From Flagellimonas nanhaiensis (GTDB lineage Bacteria; Bacteroidota; Bacteroidia; Flavobacteriales; Flavobacteriaceae): 64,000 nt of DNA. The stretch spans positions 248,001 through 312,000 of the forward strand of contig NZ_QTJX01000002.1 in NCBI RefSeq assembly GCF_003382275.1. The letters run 5' to 3'. Shown here piece by piece: positions 26,445-36,205 of this stretch. A program made the translations under genes and the position numbers. Numbering within the stretch: the first letter of the stretch is position 1; the number at the start of each line of letters is the position of its first letter. Below the pieces are notes generated by a model, which was given only the letters and a program-made list of their open reading frames with translations, had not been told where the DNA came from and ran no database searches.

Positions 26445-27464
26445 TTAATTAATTGTGGATTCCCTGACCACTAATGTGGGTTCCAAAATTTTTGTTTGGA
26501 ATGTTTCTTCTTCATCTTCGCTCTCTACCTTATCAATCAACATTTGTGCGGAGATTTCACCCATTTTTTCTCCATGTTGCGCTATTACGGTCAGGCTTGG
26601 GTTGGCATACTGTGACAATAATCCGTCAGTAAATCCAATAAAAGATATGTCTTCCGGTATATTCAGGCCTTTATTTTGGACCAGACGCATGCTATAGACC
26701 GTAAATATTTCATTTACGCAAAGGACAGCATCGACATCATTATTTTTGAAGAAATCCTGAATTCCCTGTTCATCCATTTCCATGGTTGAAAGTTTCAATA
26801 TTCTGGATTCATCAATGTCCATTTTACTTTCGAGCAGAGCTTTCTTATATCCTTCGGTCCTAGCTTTACTTACACTTAGGTAATCATCCGTAGTAATCAG
26901 TGCGATTTTCTTTCGACCTTGTTCGATTAATTTCTTGGTAGCGACATAAGCTCCAAGCTCATCATCAATGATTACTTTGTCGCATTCAACCTCATTGGTG
27001 ACTCTATCTACCAGTACCAAAGGAATTCCTTGCTCGGTCACTTCCTTAAGATGATTGTAATCCCCTTTTAATTGGGTCTCTGACGAAAGCGACATGATAA
27101 ACCCATCAATACTTCCGTTGGCCAACATCTCCATATTGATTACCTCCCGGTCAAAGGATTCTTCGGACAGGCAAACAATTACGTTATATCCCTTTGCGTT
27201 TGCATATTTTTCTATTCCCCGAATGACCGTGGTAAAGAAATGGTGTACAATTGCCGGAATAACTACACCTATATTCTTTGTGCGCTTGTTTTTGAGGCTT
27301 ATGGCTATGTTATTGGGCTTATAGTTGTACAGTTTGGCAAAGGCCTGTACCTTTTCTTTTGTATCCCTGCTAATTTCCTCACTATTCTTTAGCGCTTTGG
27401 ACACTGTGGAAATAGAAACCTCCAGCTCTCTAGCAATATCCTTTAATGTAATCTTAGGTTTCAA
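26445..27464 (-). CDS. LacI-family transcriptional regulator
   Basis: A 339-residue regulator with an N-terminal DNA-binding helix-turn-helix and hinge (TLKDIARELEVSISTVSKAL, 5-24; NNIAISLKNKRTKNIGVVIP) and a periplasmic-binding-protein-like sugar domain from residue 62. It stands at the head of the minus-strand operon with GH65 and amylase and diverges from susC. The intergenic region carries a CG-centred palindrome (27729-27742) of the type LacI proteins bind. The effector is probably a maltodextrin or its phosphate product; repressor or activator action cannot be decided from sequence. Confidence 0.92.
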   Translation of the reverse strand: MKPKITLKDIARELEVSISTVSKALKNSEEISRDTKEKVQAFAKLYNYKPNNIAISLKNKRTKNIGVVIPAIVHHFFTTVIRGIEKYANAKGYNVIVCLSEESFDREVINMEMLANGSIDGFIMSLSSETQLKGDYNHLKEVTEQGIPLVLVDRVTNEVECDKVIIDDELGAYVATKKLIEQGRKKIALITTDDYLSVSKARTEGYKKALLESKMDIDESRILKLSTMEMDEQGIQDFFKNNDVDAVLCVNEIFTVYSMRLVQNKGLNIPEDISFIGFTDGLLSQYANPSLTVIAQHGEKMGEISAQMLIDKVESEDEEETFQTKILEPTLVVRESTIN

Positions 27465-27728
27465 AGATGATGGTGTTTGGTCAATGTATTAATCTGGAAA
27501 ATTACTCAATATAGCCAATGGTGAAATTCAAATTAGTTTTTTTAACAAAAAAAAGATAAAAGCTTATGGATTTTACCTATAATCCATTAACATTCTCTTA
27601 GAAAATTAAAAAATGCTATATTAGTGCTGATATTAAGGATTTCACTGATTTGTTGTGTTTAAATTGCGATATAGGCAAATCCCGTCTTTTAGTTTTATTA
27701 ACCTTATATCGTCCCAAAGTTATCAACA

Positions 27729-27742
27729 CGAAACCGTTTTCG
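27729..27742. promoter_or_regulatory. LacI-type operator
   Basis: CGAAACCGTTTTCG is palindromic at 12 of 14 positions around a central CG, the classic LacI-family operator form. It lies 265 bases before lacI and about 117 before susC. Since it is upstream of the candidate susC promoter, the bound regulator might activate rather than block susC. Confidence 0.65.
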
Positions 27743-27766
27743 ATAAATCTTAAGGTATGCTTAAAT

Positions 27767-27796
27767 TTTGATTAACATTTTTTTTATATATGTTTA
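27767..27796 (+). promoter_or_regulatory. candidate Bacteroidota promoter for susC
   Basis: TTTG at 27767-27770 and TATGTTTA at 27789-27796, separated by 18 bases, match the -33 and -7 (TAnnTTTG-like) elements used by the Bacteroidota primary sigma factor. The transcript would carry a leader of about 55 bases. Confidence 0.45.
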
Positions 27797-27814
27797 ATGC
27801 TTGAATTAAAATTG

Positions 27815-27849
27815 ACTAAACTTAAAAATTAAATTAACTAAACTTAAAA
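27815..27849 (+). repeat. 13-base direct repeat in susC leader
   Basis: ACTAAACTTAAAA occurs at 27815-27827 and again at 27837-27849, exactly 22 bases apart (about two helical turns), between the promoter and the susC start. Function unknown; AT-richness makes chance possible. Confidence 0.5.
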
Positions 27850-27858
27850 TCATTATTT

Positions 27859-30800
27859 ATGAAGATTACGCTACTTAGAAGCTTTTTGCTATTAGGAGCA
27901 TTTTTATGCTTTGGTCTAGCAAAAGCTCAAACAGTATCTGGTACTGTTACAGATGCTAACGGCCCTCTGCCGGGAGCAAGCGTATTGGTCAAGGGGACGA
28001 CCAATGGTACGCAAACCGATTTCGATGGTAATTATACCCTTAATGACATTGGCGATTCTGCTACATTGGTGTTTAGCTACATTGGGTACAAAACTGTTGA
28101 AATAGCGGTAAACGGGCGATCAACTGTTAATGTGACCATGGAAGAAGATGCACAAGCATTGGATGAAGTGGTTATCATTGGTTATGGTCAGACCACGGTT
28201 AAGGACGCCACAGGTTCTGTTGCCGCGGTTACCTCTGAAGACTTTAATCAGGGTGTAATTGCTTCTCCTGAACAATTGATTCAAGGTAAGACTGCTGGTG
28301 TTAACATTTCCCAATCCAGTGGTGAGCCAGGTGCTGGAATCTCGGTAAACATTAGGGGTGCCAACTCGGTAAGAGCAAACAACAATCCGCTTTTCGTTGT
28401 AGATGGTGTTCCATTGTTTGGACAAAATGTTGATGCTACCGGTAGCTCTGGTACTGGTGGTGATGACACTAGTGCAGTAGGTAACCCGTTGAACTTCTTG
28501 AACCCAAATGACATTGAAAGCATCAGTATACTAAAAGATGCATCAGCAACGGCCATTTATGGTTCTCGTGGGGCCAATGGTGTTGTTATCATTACTACAA
28601 AAGAAGGAAGAAGCGGAGCAGGTGGTGTTTTCGAGTATAGCTCAAATTTAAGTATAGCCACTCCTGTTAGAGAATTTGATTTATTAGATAGAGAAGGTTT
28701 TCTCCAAGCCATAACCGATTCTGGACAAAATGCTGCTGGTGTAGACTTTGGATCTAGCACAGATTGGCAAAGAGTAGTGTTTAGGTCTACGGCCTCTACT
28801 ACGCAAAACCTTTCCTATTCCCAAAATTATGGAAGTGGTAATATTAGGGCTTCCTTTGGGTATCAAAAGCAATTGGGTGTCATTGAGAAATCTGATTTTG
28901 AAAGAATCTCGGGTAGAATCAATTGGAACCAGCGCTTTTTGGATGATAAGTTAAAAATTGGACTTCAAGGAACAATCTCACGTAATAACAGAAGTCAACC
29001 ACCTCTACAAGGTAATGCCGGTTTTAGAGGAGATATTTTAGGGGCAGCTTATTCTGCAAACCCTACAATTCCTAATAGCCCCAGTGTGGATCCAGGTGGT
29101 GGTTTGTTAAACCCAACCAACTATTTGGCTTCAGCTTCTAACTTAACAAATACCAACAGATACTTGGTAAATGGTTTTGCTGAGTATGACTTTACCCCAG
29201 AATTGACAGGTAAAGTAAATCTAGGATACGATACTTCTGACAGTGAAAACGTATCCGTATTATCCGCAGATTTGTTGAATATCAATGGTATTTCGGATAT
29301 CGGTGCCGGTACATTCAATAGCAGGGAACTAGAGAATAAATTATTGGAAGCAACGTTAAGTTATAATAAGGCTTTTGACAACTCAAATTTAGATGTGGTC
29401 GTAGGATTTGCATATCAAGAGTTCAGAACATTTGGATTTAATAGTGCTGCAAGAGGGTTTGCCTCTACTGATTTGAACAAAATGAGCGAGGATTTGGTTC
29501 AAACTGTTACTGATGCAGATGCTAGTGTTAGCGGGTCATACCAGCAGTTCTACTACGCTCCCAACCTAACAAATTTGACCGTTAACCGTTTGTTTCCGTC
29601 TTCAAACACAGAAGTTGTTCCTTTTGATTTCAACAGATCGGTACAATCCTTGGTTTTTGACAACTTCGATAACACAGATGAATTACAGTCTTTCTTCGGT
29701 AGGGTAAACTATAGTCTTTCCGATAAGTATTTGTTTACTGCTACTATGAGAGCTGATGGATCATCTCGTTTTGGTCCAGATAATCAGTATGGATACTTCC
29801 CTTCAGGTGCATTTGCCTGGAAAATGAATGAAGAAGACTTTGTAGGAGATAATGTTTCTACATTAAAGCTGAGACTAAGTGCAGGTATTACAGGTAACCA
29901 GGATGGTGTTGGTTATGGTAACTTTGTTGCAAGACAGCGTTTCGCAACTTTGAACCTAGGTTCCATCCAAAACAACGGAGATGTAAATGAGAATGGTTTG
30001 TCTATCGTTGCTACACCTCGTGAGGACTTACGTTGGGAGGAAACTACAGATTTCAACATAGGTTTGGATTTTGGATTTAACGCCGACAGATTCAGTGGTA
30101 GCATTGACCTATACCGTAGGGATACAAAGGATATTCTTTTACAAACTCCTCCACCTGCTCCATCTACCAACCCATTCCAGTTTGGTAATGTGGATGCCAG
30201 TGTAATCAACCAAGGTGTTGAAGTTGCTTTGAACTATGACTTCATTAGATCTGATGATACTAACTTTAGTGCAAATTTCAATATTTCGTACAATGACAAT
30301 GAAATTCAGGATTTTGCCGGATCTATCAACTTAGGACCTATTAACGGACCTGGTCTTTCTGGTGCTTTCGCACAACGATTTGAGGCTGGTCAATCATTGT
30401 TCGCTTATTACATGGCAATCTTTGAAGGTTTTGATGGTGCAGGAAACCCAATTTATACTGATATTGATGGTAACGGTGTTGGTGATCCAGATGCAGACAA
30501 AACTTGGATTGGAGAAGATGGTTTGCCTGACATCACTACAGGATTGTCTTTGAACTTTAGCCACAAGAATTGGAGCATTAGCACATTCCTTGCCGGACAG
30601 TTTGGATTCCATGTATACAACAACACTGCCAACGCATTGTTTAATGCAGGTCAGTTAAATACTTCTAGAAATATTACCACTCAGGCGCTTGCAGCTGGTG
30701 AAAACCCAAGTGCATCTACCGCAGTATCCACGCGTTTCCTTGAAAAAGGTGATTTCGTGAGAATGCAAAACGCAACTATTGGATACAATGTGCCTCTTAG

Positions 30801-31002
30801 TGGAGAAGGAGCGTTAAAAAGCTTAAGACTTTCCGTTACAGGTCAAAACTTATTCTTAATTACTGATTACAGTGGAATTGATCCCGAAGTAACTGTAAAC
30901 ACTGGTAATTTGAATCAAGCTGCTTTACCAAGTAGATCTATCGACTGGAACAGTTTCCCAAATCCAAGGACGGTAACTTTTGGTATTAACGCATCATTTT
31001 AA
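27859..31002 (+). CDS. susC: SusC/RagA-type TonB-dependent outer-membrane transporter
   Basis: Imports oligosaccharides across the outer membrane with SusD, driven by TonB. The 1047 residues comprise a signal peptide (1-23, cleavage near AKA-QT), a carboxypeptidase-like N-terminal domain (SGTVTDANGPLPGASVLVKG), the TonB box/plug (DEVVIIGYGQ, then NIRGANSVRANNNPLFVVDG) and a 22-strand barrel ending in GINASF. Position opposite lacI-GH65-amylase suggests maltodextrin or starch fragments. Codon choice is strongly biased to GGT, AAC and similar, as in highly expressed genes. susD follows after 19 bases. Confidence 0.95.
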   Translation: MKITLLRSFLLLGAFLCFGLAKAQTVSGTVTDANGPLPGASVLVKGTTNGTQTDFDGNYTLNDIGDSATLVFSYIGYKTVEIAVNGRSTVNVTMEEDAQALDEVVIIGYGQTTVKDATGSVAAVTSEDFNQGVIASPEQLIQGKTAGVNISQSSGEPGAGISVNIRGANSVRANNNPLFVVDGVPLFGQNVDATGSSGTGGDDTSAVGNPLNFLNPNDIESISILKDASATAIYGSRGANGVVIITTKEGRSGAGGVFEYSSNLSIATPVREFDLLDREGFLQAITDSGQNAAGVDFGSSTDWQRVVFRSTASTTQNLSYSQNYGSGNIRASFGYQKQLGVIEKSDFERISGRINWNQRFLDDKLKIGLQGTISRNNRSQPPLQGNAGFRGDILGAAYSANPTIPNSPSVDPGGGLLNPTNYLASASNLTNTNRYLVNGFAEYDFTPELTGKVNLGYDTSDSENVSVLSADLLNINGISDIGAGTFNSRELENKLLEATLSYNKAFDNSNLDVVVGFAYQEFRTFGFNSAARGFASTDLNKMSEDLVQTVTDADASVSGSYQQFYYAPNLTNLTVNRLFPSSNTEVVPFDFNRSVQSLVFDNFDNTDELQSFFGRVNYSLSDKYLFTATMRADGSSRFGPDNQYGYFPSGAFAWKMNEEDFVGDNVSTLKLRLSAGITGNQDGVGYGNFVARQRFATLNLGSIQNNGDVNENGLSIVATPREDLRWEETTDFNIGLDFGFNADRFSGSIDLYRRDTKDILLQTPPPAPSTNPFQFGNVDASVINQGVEVALNYDFIRSDDTNFSANFNISYNDNEIQDFAGSINLGPINGPGLSGAFAQRFEAGQSLFAYYMAIFEGFDGAGNPIYTDIDGNGVGDPDADKTWIGEDGLPDITTGLSLNFSHKNWSISTFLAGQFGFHVYNNTANALFNAGQLNTSRNITTQALAAGENPSASTAVSTRFLEKGDFVRMQNATIGYNVPLSGEGALKSLRLSVTGQNLFLITDYSGIDPEVTVNTGNLNQAALPSRSIDWNSFPNPRTVTFGINASF

Positions 31003-31021
31003 TTAAAAAAATTGTAGAATC

Positions 31022-32635
31022 ATGAAAAGAAATCAAGTTAAACTTTATGCGATTACCCTCCTTTCGGCAGTGGGACTTGTTTCCTGTACGGATTTGGAGA
31101 TTGAAGAGACTGATTCCTTTATCAGCTCGGATTTTGACGGTCTAGAAAACCCTTCATCCTCAGTAGATCAGTTGTTCAACAACGCCAACGGGAATTTAGG
31201 GGATCAGGCCAACACCTATGCGTTAAGGGAAGTCACTACAGACGCGTTGTTAATCCCTACCCGTGGTGCGGATTGGGGTGATAACGGACGTTGGAGAAAA
31301 TTACACCAGCACGAATGGGGATTGGAAGAAACAGACATCATCACTCCTTTTGACCAATGGAACGCCAACCAATTATTGGCTTCTCAAATTCTGGATACCA
31401 GAAGTAATGCGTCAACAGATGATTTAGGACAGGCACACTTTATGCGAGCCTATTCCATGTGGACTATTCTTGACCTATACGGGCAGGTTCCGTTTAGAGA
31501 TACTCAGCTACCTTCCATATCCATCCCTGAGGTGTTGACTGGAGCAGCTGCTGTAGACTTTATTATAGCTGACCTTGATGCCGCTATTCAGGAATTGCCA
31601 ACTGTTGCTGCCGGAAACGGTGGACAGTTGAACAGAGCTTGTAAAGCATCAGCTAGGTTTTTAAAAGCTAAAGTACTTTTGAATCGTCATATTTATGACA
31701 CCCAGCTTACTGGTGGTGGTGGAACTCCAAATGGAGCAGACATGGCCTCTGTGATATCATTGGTTGACGAAATAGCTGCTGACGGTTTTGCCTTGCAGGC
31801 CGGATACTTTGATCTTTTTAGAAATACCGATGATAACGAAACCATTTGGTGGGCAGAAACAGGTGTAGGAAACCGTATTTGGAACGGACTACACTATAAC
31901 TTGACCACTCCTGAGCAAGCTGGTGGTTGGAACGGTTTCAGTACGTTGGCTGAGTTCTACGACCTTTTTGAAGGTGACCCAAACAGCAACCACCCAGGAA
32001 GCGGACAAGAAGAACGTAGAGGTTTTGTTCCTCTTGAAGGAGAGCCAGCTGGTGCCGATGGAACAGTAGACAATAACAATGATGGCATCGCTGATGGATC
32101 TAACATTGGATTTGGTTTCCTAATGGGACAACAATATGGTCCTGATGGATCTATCATAGAAGACAGACAAGGTAACCCATTGTTCTTCTCAAGAGAATTT
32201 GTTGATGGTGACGGAAATGCAAACCTAATCAACAATGACGAGAAAACCGGTATCCGTGTATTGAAGTATACCCCACGTTACGGAGGTTTCACAAACCACA
32301 GTGTTCAGTTCAGATACTCTGATGCTCACTTGATGAAAGCAGAGGCTCAAATGCGCAGTGGCGGTGACCCGACAGCTTTGGTCAATGAACTTCGTGCAGT
32401 ACGTGGTGCTACTCCACTAGGAACTGTAGGTGAAGCTGAACTTTTGGATGAAAGAGCTAGAGAACTTTTCATTGAAGGTTGGAGACGTAACGATATGATT
32501 CGTTTTGGTCAATACCTAAGAGGATGGGAGTTTAAAGGTGGAACGGAAACCGGTAACGACACGAGATTGTTGTTCCCTATTCCACTACCACAAGTTTTGG
32601 CTAACCCTAACTTAGTTCAGAACCCAGGATACTAA
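31022..32635 (+). CDS. susD: SusD/RagB-family substrate-binding lipoprotein
   Basis: Caps SusC on the cell surface and binds the oligosaccharide. The 537 residues start with a lipoprotein signal (VGLVSC, lipid Cys near 22) and show the TPR-like helical SusD fold: GQAHFMRAYSMWTILDLYGQVP, then KASARFLKAKVLLNR, and a C-terminal DERARELFIEGWRRNDMIRF typical of the family. A perfect hairpin terminator follows, so susC-susD forms one transcript. No SusE/F or surface GH13 gene follows, which is unusual for a starch locus. Confidence 0.94.
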   Translation: MKRNQVKLYAITLLSAVGLVSCTDLEIEETDSFISSDFDGLENPSSSVDQLFNNANGNLGDQANTYALREVTTDALLIPTRGADWGDNGRWRKLHQHEWGLEETDIITPFDQWNANQLLASQILDTRSNASTDDLGQAHFMRAYSMWTILDLYGQVPFRDTQLPSISIPEVLTGAAAVDFIIADLDAAIQELPTVAAGNGGQLNRACKASARFLKAKVLLNRHIYDTQLTGGGGTPNGADMASVISLVDEIAADGFALQAGYFDLFRNTDDNETIWWAETGVGNRIWNGLHYNLTTPEQAGGWNGFSTLAEFYDLFEGDPNSNHPGSGQEERRGFVPLEGEPAGADGTVDNNNDGIADGSNIGFGFLMGQQYGPDGSIIEDRQGNPLFFSREFVDGDGNANLINNDEKTGIRVLKYTPRYGGFTNHSVQFRYSDAHLMKAEAQMRSGGDPTALVNELRAVRGATPLGTVGEAELLDERARELFIEGWRRNDMIRFGQYLRGWEFKGGTETGNDTRLLFPIPLPQVLANPNLVQNPGY

Positions 32636-32666
32636 GAAATACTTCTCATATTATATTATTTAATAG

Positions 32667-32696
32667 TAAGAGCCTGTTCGTTTGAACAGGCTCTTA
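32667..32696 (+). terminator. Rho-independent terminator after susD
   Basis: TAAGAGCCTGTTC pairs perfectly over 13 bases with GAACAGGCTCTTA around a GTTT loop. It separates susCD from the following lipoprotein operon. Confidence 0.88.
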
Positions 32697-32908
32697 TCAT
32701 TTATAGTTACTAGTAAATAGTTGCAAAACCACGAAAATATCATCTTCATTATATCACTTTTTCATGCCAAAACACTAGATTTCTTCACATGAAGGGAACC
32801 ATATTCCTTTGAAAGATTAATCAAAAGTTAATGATCAGTCTTCTCTCCTTCATTTGCTTTATTCTTTTTCTTGGTTTACCTATCTTCACCCACATACATA
32901 GCTTCTCT

Positions 32909-35900
32909 ATGAAAAGGGAAAATCTCATAGTCATCATAATTTGTTTTCTTTTTATTGCTTGTCAAAAAAAGTCTCCTGCCCTATTCACAGACCTTTCTGC
33001 TGAACAGACCCATATTGACTTTCAAAATAAATTGACCAACACTCCCGAGCTAAACATCTTAACATATTTATATTATTATAATGGTGCTGGAGTGGCTGCT
33101 GCTGACTTTAACAATGATGGCCTTGTTGACCTTTTCTTCACAGGAAACCAGGTTCAAGATGAACTATACCTCAACCTTGGACAAATGAAATTTAAAAAGG
33201 TTACGGAACAAGCAGGAATAGCCGTCTCCAATAGCTGGTCAACCGGAGTAAGCCATGTAGACATAAACAATGACGGTCTTTTGGATCTTTATATATGTAA
33301 AGCCTCAGGGTATCGCTCGCTTCAAGGAAAGAATTTATTGTACATCAACCAAGGTGTAAATGCTGACGGTATTCCCATCTTTAAAGAGCAAGCGGAAGCC
33401 TATGGTCTGGATTTTTCTGGATTGAGCACCAAAGCTTCTTTTTTCGATTATGACCTAGATGGGGATTTGGACATGTATTTGATGAACCATTCCGTGCATC
33501 CGAACAGAACCTACGGTAGAGGTTCTCAACGCAAACAACGCGATTCCATTTCCGGTGATATTCTATATCAAAATCAACAGGGGCGATACGTTGATGTCAG
33601 CCAAAATGCCGGAATCTTCCAAGGAAAATCCGGATACGGGCTTGGACTATCCATCGGGGATGTAAATAACGACCAATATCCCGACATTTATGTGGGCAAT
33701 GATTTTTTCGAAAATGACTATCTGTATATCAACCAAAAAGACGGAACTTTTGAAGAAGTAATCTCCAAGGATAATGAAAAGTTGGGGCACACCACCCATT
33801 TTTCTATGGGAAATACCATAGCCGACATGAACAACGATGGCCTTCTGGACATCATCTCCCTGGACATGCTACCGGAAGACATGGAAACCTACAAAACCTC
33901 CGGACTTGAGTATGCTTTTCCAATATACCAACAGTACCTCAGAAATGGATATGCACCCCAATACATGCAAAATACCTTCTTGCTCAACCTAGATGGCACC
34001 CATTTTTCAGAAATTGGCTCTTTGAGTGGCATTTCCGCATCAGAATGGTCATGGAGTGCATTGGCCGCTGATTTTGACTCGGATGGTTACAAGGACATAT
34101 TCATATCAAATGGTATCAAAGGCGCCACCAACGATATGGATTACATGAACTTCATTGCCAATGAAGATATTCAGCGCCGTATCGATGCGGGCATGAAAAA
34201 AACGGATTTGCCCTTGGTTCAGGAAATCCCCGAAAAGAAAGTGCCCAATTACTTTTTTAAGAACAATGGGGACCTTTCGTTTGAAAATGTCACCGAAACA
34301 TGGTTCAAAAGCAAACCGAGCTTTAGCAATGGATGTGTATATGCCGATTTGGATAACGACGGTGATCTGGACATTATAGTTAATAATGTAAACGAGGTGG
34401 CATCGATTTTAGAAAATCAATCTAATGAAAACAACTATATAAAGTTCGGCTTTGAAGGCCCCTCTCAAAACACCTCAGGTATCGGTGTTAAAGCAGTTGT
34501 CTTTACCGGCACTAGAATATTTCAAAGTGAAAATTTTCCTCATCAGAGTTACCTTTCATCATTACCTCTCAACATCCACCTTGGTTTAGGAAAAGTAGCT
34601 GAATTGGATTCAGTAAAAATTATTTGGCCTGATGGTAAGCTTCAGACGTTGACAGAAGTCGCCACAGATACACTACTAAAAGTCTCGTATAAGAATGCCA
34701 CCTTTAAAACTCCGAATAAGGCAAATCGAACACAGCTATGGGCCGTTAACGACACACTTGTAGATTTTACTCATGATGAACAGTTTTCTTTAGATTTTGA
34801 TAGAGAACCCCTAATCCCCTATGCGAACTCTAATGAAGGCCCCAGCATTTCAGTTGGCGATTTAAATGGAGATGGTCTGGAAGACATTTTTGTGGGAGGA
34901 GCCAAAGGACAAAGCAATTCTATATTCCATCAAACCTCTCAAGGAGAATTTCAAAAAGATGAAGCCACTGATTTTTCACCTTCAAAAACCAACGAAGTAA
35001 CAGCAAGCGTCCTTTTTGATGCTGATGGTGACGGCATCAAAGATCTATTGGTTGCAAGTGGAGGCAACGAATTTACAATAGGGAAACCATTACAGCCCAT
35101 TCTCTATATAAATAGAAATGGAGTTCTTAAGCCAAAGCAAAATGCTTTCAAAAGTATTGAAACCAATGCCTCAATGATCAAGACCGTAGACTTTGATCAG
35201 GACGGAGATTTGGACATCTATATTGTTTCTGATCGAGTTCCCGGAGCATTTGGAAAAACACCAAAACAATATCTCCTCATTAATGATGGTCGCGGAAATT
35301 TTGAAGATCAGACCAAAAAACTGGCACCTCAACTAGAGTATTTCGGCAATATAAAAGCAATAGAGTGCGTGGATATCAACGCTGATGGCAGACAAGACTT
35401 GGTTGTAGTTGGGCATTGGATTCCCATTTCTATTTTTATACATGATGGCTCCCAATTAAGATTACAGGAAAACAACGGATTGAAAGACACCAATGGTTGG
35501 TGGAACTCGGTTCACGTGAATGATTTTGATAAGGATGGAGACCTCGATTTGGTTTGTGGGAACTGGGGCTTGAATACCAAGTTTAAAGCTTCGTTGGAGC
35601 AACCAATCACTTTATATAGAAATGATTTCGATGGAAACGGGTCCGTGGAGCCTCTGGTCACCTACTATTATCAGGGCATTGAAACACCATTTGCCTCCAA
35701 AGATGAGCTGACCAAACAAATACCACAACTGAACAAAGAATTCCTTTCCTATAAAAAATTTGCCCAGGCATCGTTACAAAATCTATTTGGAAATGAACAA
35801 TTGAAGGATGCAGACCAGAAATATGTTTATGAACTGGAAACAGCATACTTCAAAAACAACGGACAGGGTGTGTTCAAAAAACATTCCATGCCAGTGATAG

Positions 35901-36205
35901 CACAAGCATCCCAGACCAACGACATTATGGTGGATGATTTCAACAAAGATGGATACGCAGACTTATTGATTATTGGGAACAATTACCACATTAACACTCA
36001 ATTGGGCAGACAAGACGCTTTTCATGGATTAATTCTAGAAAATAATACCAAAGGTGGTTTCATATGGAATGCCAACCATTCGGTTGGATTAAATGGTGTT
36101 TCCAGAACCGTAAAAAAAATAAACACAAAAGGCCAGACTCGCTATTTGATTGGTCGAAACAATCAAAGATTAACCGTACTACAACAAAAACAAGATCAAA
36201 AATGA
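32909..36205 (+). CDS. FG-GAP/VCBS-ASPIC (UnbV) lipoprotein, paralogue 1
   Basis: A 1098-residue surface-directed lipoprotein. ATG 32909 gives MKRENLIVIIICFLFIAC with lipid Cys 18; an ATG 26 codons earlier (32831) adds a second hydrophobic stretch and is less likely. Blocks of FG-GAP/VCBS repeats, each with calcium-binding loops such as DFNNDGLVD, DINNDGLLD and DYDLDGDLD, form a probable beta-propeller (about 60-500), then an ASPIC/UnbV domain (about 522-592; LGLGKVAELDSVKIIWPDG) and a second propeller (about 650-1050). The family is common next to SusCD in Flavobacteriia; its ligand is unknown. The stop overlaps the next start (ATGA). Confidence 0.9.
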   Translation: MKRENLIVIIICFLFIACQKKSPALFTDLSAEQTHIDFQNKLTNTPELNILTYLYYYNGAGVAAADFNNDGLVDLFFTGNQVQDELYLNLGQMKFKKVTEQAGIAVSNSWSTGVSHVDINNDGLLDLYICKASGYRSLQGKNLLYINQGVNADGIPIFKEQAEAYGLDFSGLSTKASFFDYDLDGDLDMYLMNHSVHPNRTYGRGSQRKQRDSISGDILYQNQQGRYVDVSQNAGIFQGKSGYGLGLSIGDVNNDQYPDIYVGNDFFENDYLYINQKDGTFEEVISKDNEKLGHTTHFSMGNTIADMNNDGLLDIISLDMLPEDMETYKTSGLEYAFPIYQQYLRNGYAPQYMQNTFLLNLDGTHFSEIGSLSGISASEWSWSALAADFDSDGYKDIFISNGIKGATNDMDYMNFIANEDIQRRIDAGMKKTDLPLVQEIPEKKVPNYFFKNNGDLSFENVTETWFKSKPSFSNGCVYADLDNDGDLDIIVNNVNEVASILENQSNENNYIKFGFEGPSQNTSGIGVKAVVFTGTRIFQSENFPHQSYLSSLPLNIHLGLGKVAELDSVKIIWPDGKLQTLTEVATDTLLKVSYKNATFKTPNKANRTQLWAVNDTLVDFTHDEQFSLDFDREPLIPYANSNEGPSISVGDLNGDGLEDIFVGGAKGQSNSIFHQTSQGEFQKDEATDFSPSKTNEVTASVLFDADGDGIKDLLVASGGNEFTIGKPLQPILYINRNGVLKPKQNAFKSIETNASMIKTVDFDQDGDLDIYIVSDRVPGAFGKTPKQYLLINDGRGNFEDQTKKLAPQLEYFGNIKAIECVDINADGRQDLVVVGHWIPISIFIHDGSQLRLQENNGLKDTNGWWNSVHVNDFDKDGDLDLVCGNWGLNTKFKASLEQPITLYRNDFDGNGSVEPLVTYYYQGIETPFASKDELTKQIPQLNKEFLSYKKFAQASLQNLFGNEQLKDADQKYVYELETAYFKNNGQGVFKKHSMPVIAQASQTNDIMVDDFNKDGYADLLIIGNNYHINTQLGRQDAFHGLILENNTKGGFIWNANHSVGLNGVSRTVKKINTKGQTRYLIGRNNQRLTVLQQKQDQK

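Larger units (their letters stand above)
27465..27858. promoter_or_regulatory. divergent lacI/susC control region
   Basis: A 394-base AT-rich region between the two arms of the maltodextrin locus. It contains a LacI-type operator (27729-27742), a candidate susC promoter (27767-27796), a 7-bp inverted repeat ATGGATT/AATCCAT (27566-27572 and 27581-27587) on the lacI side, and a 13-base direct repeat just before susC. I could not place the lacI promoter with confidence. Confidence 0.6.

Noticed and set aside
32831-32908. Upstream ATG extending ASPIC paralogue 1 by 26 residues
   Set aside because: It adds a second hydrophobic stretch before a complete lipoprotein signal; the internal ATG matches the start pattern of the two paralogues.
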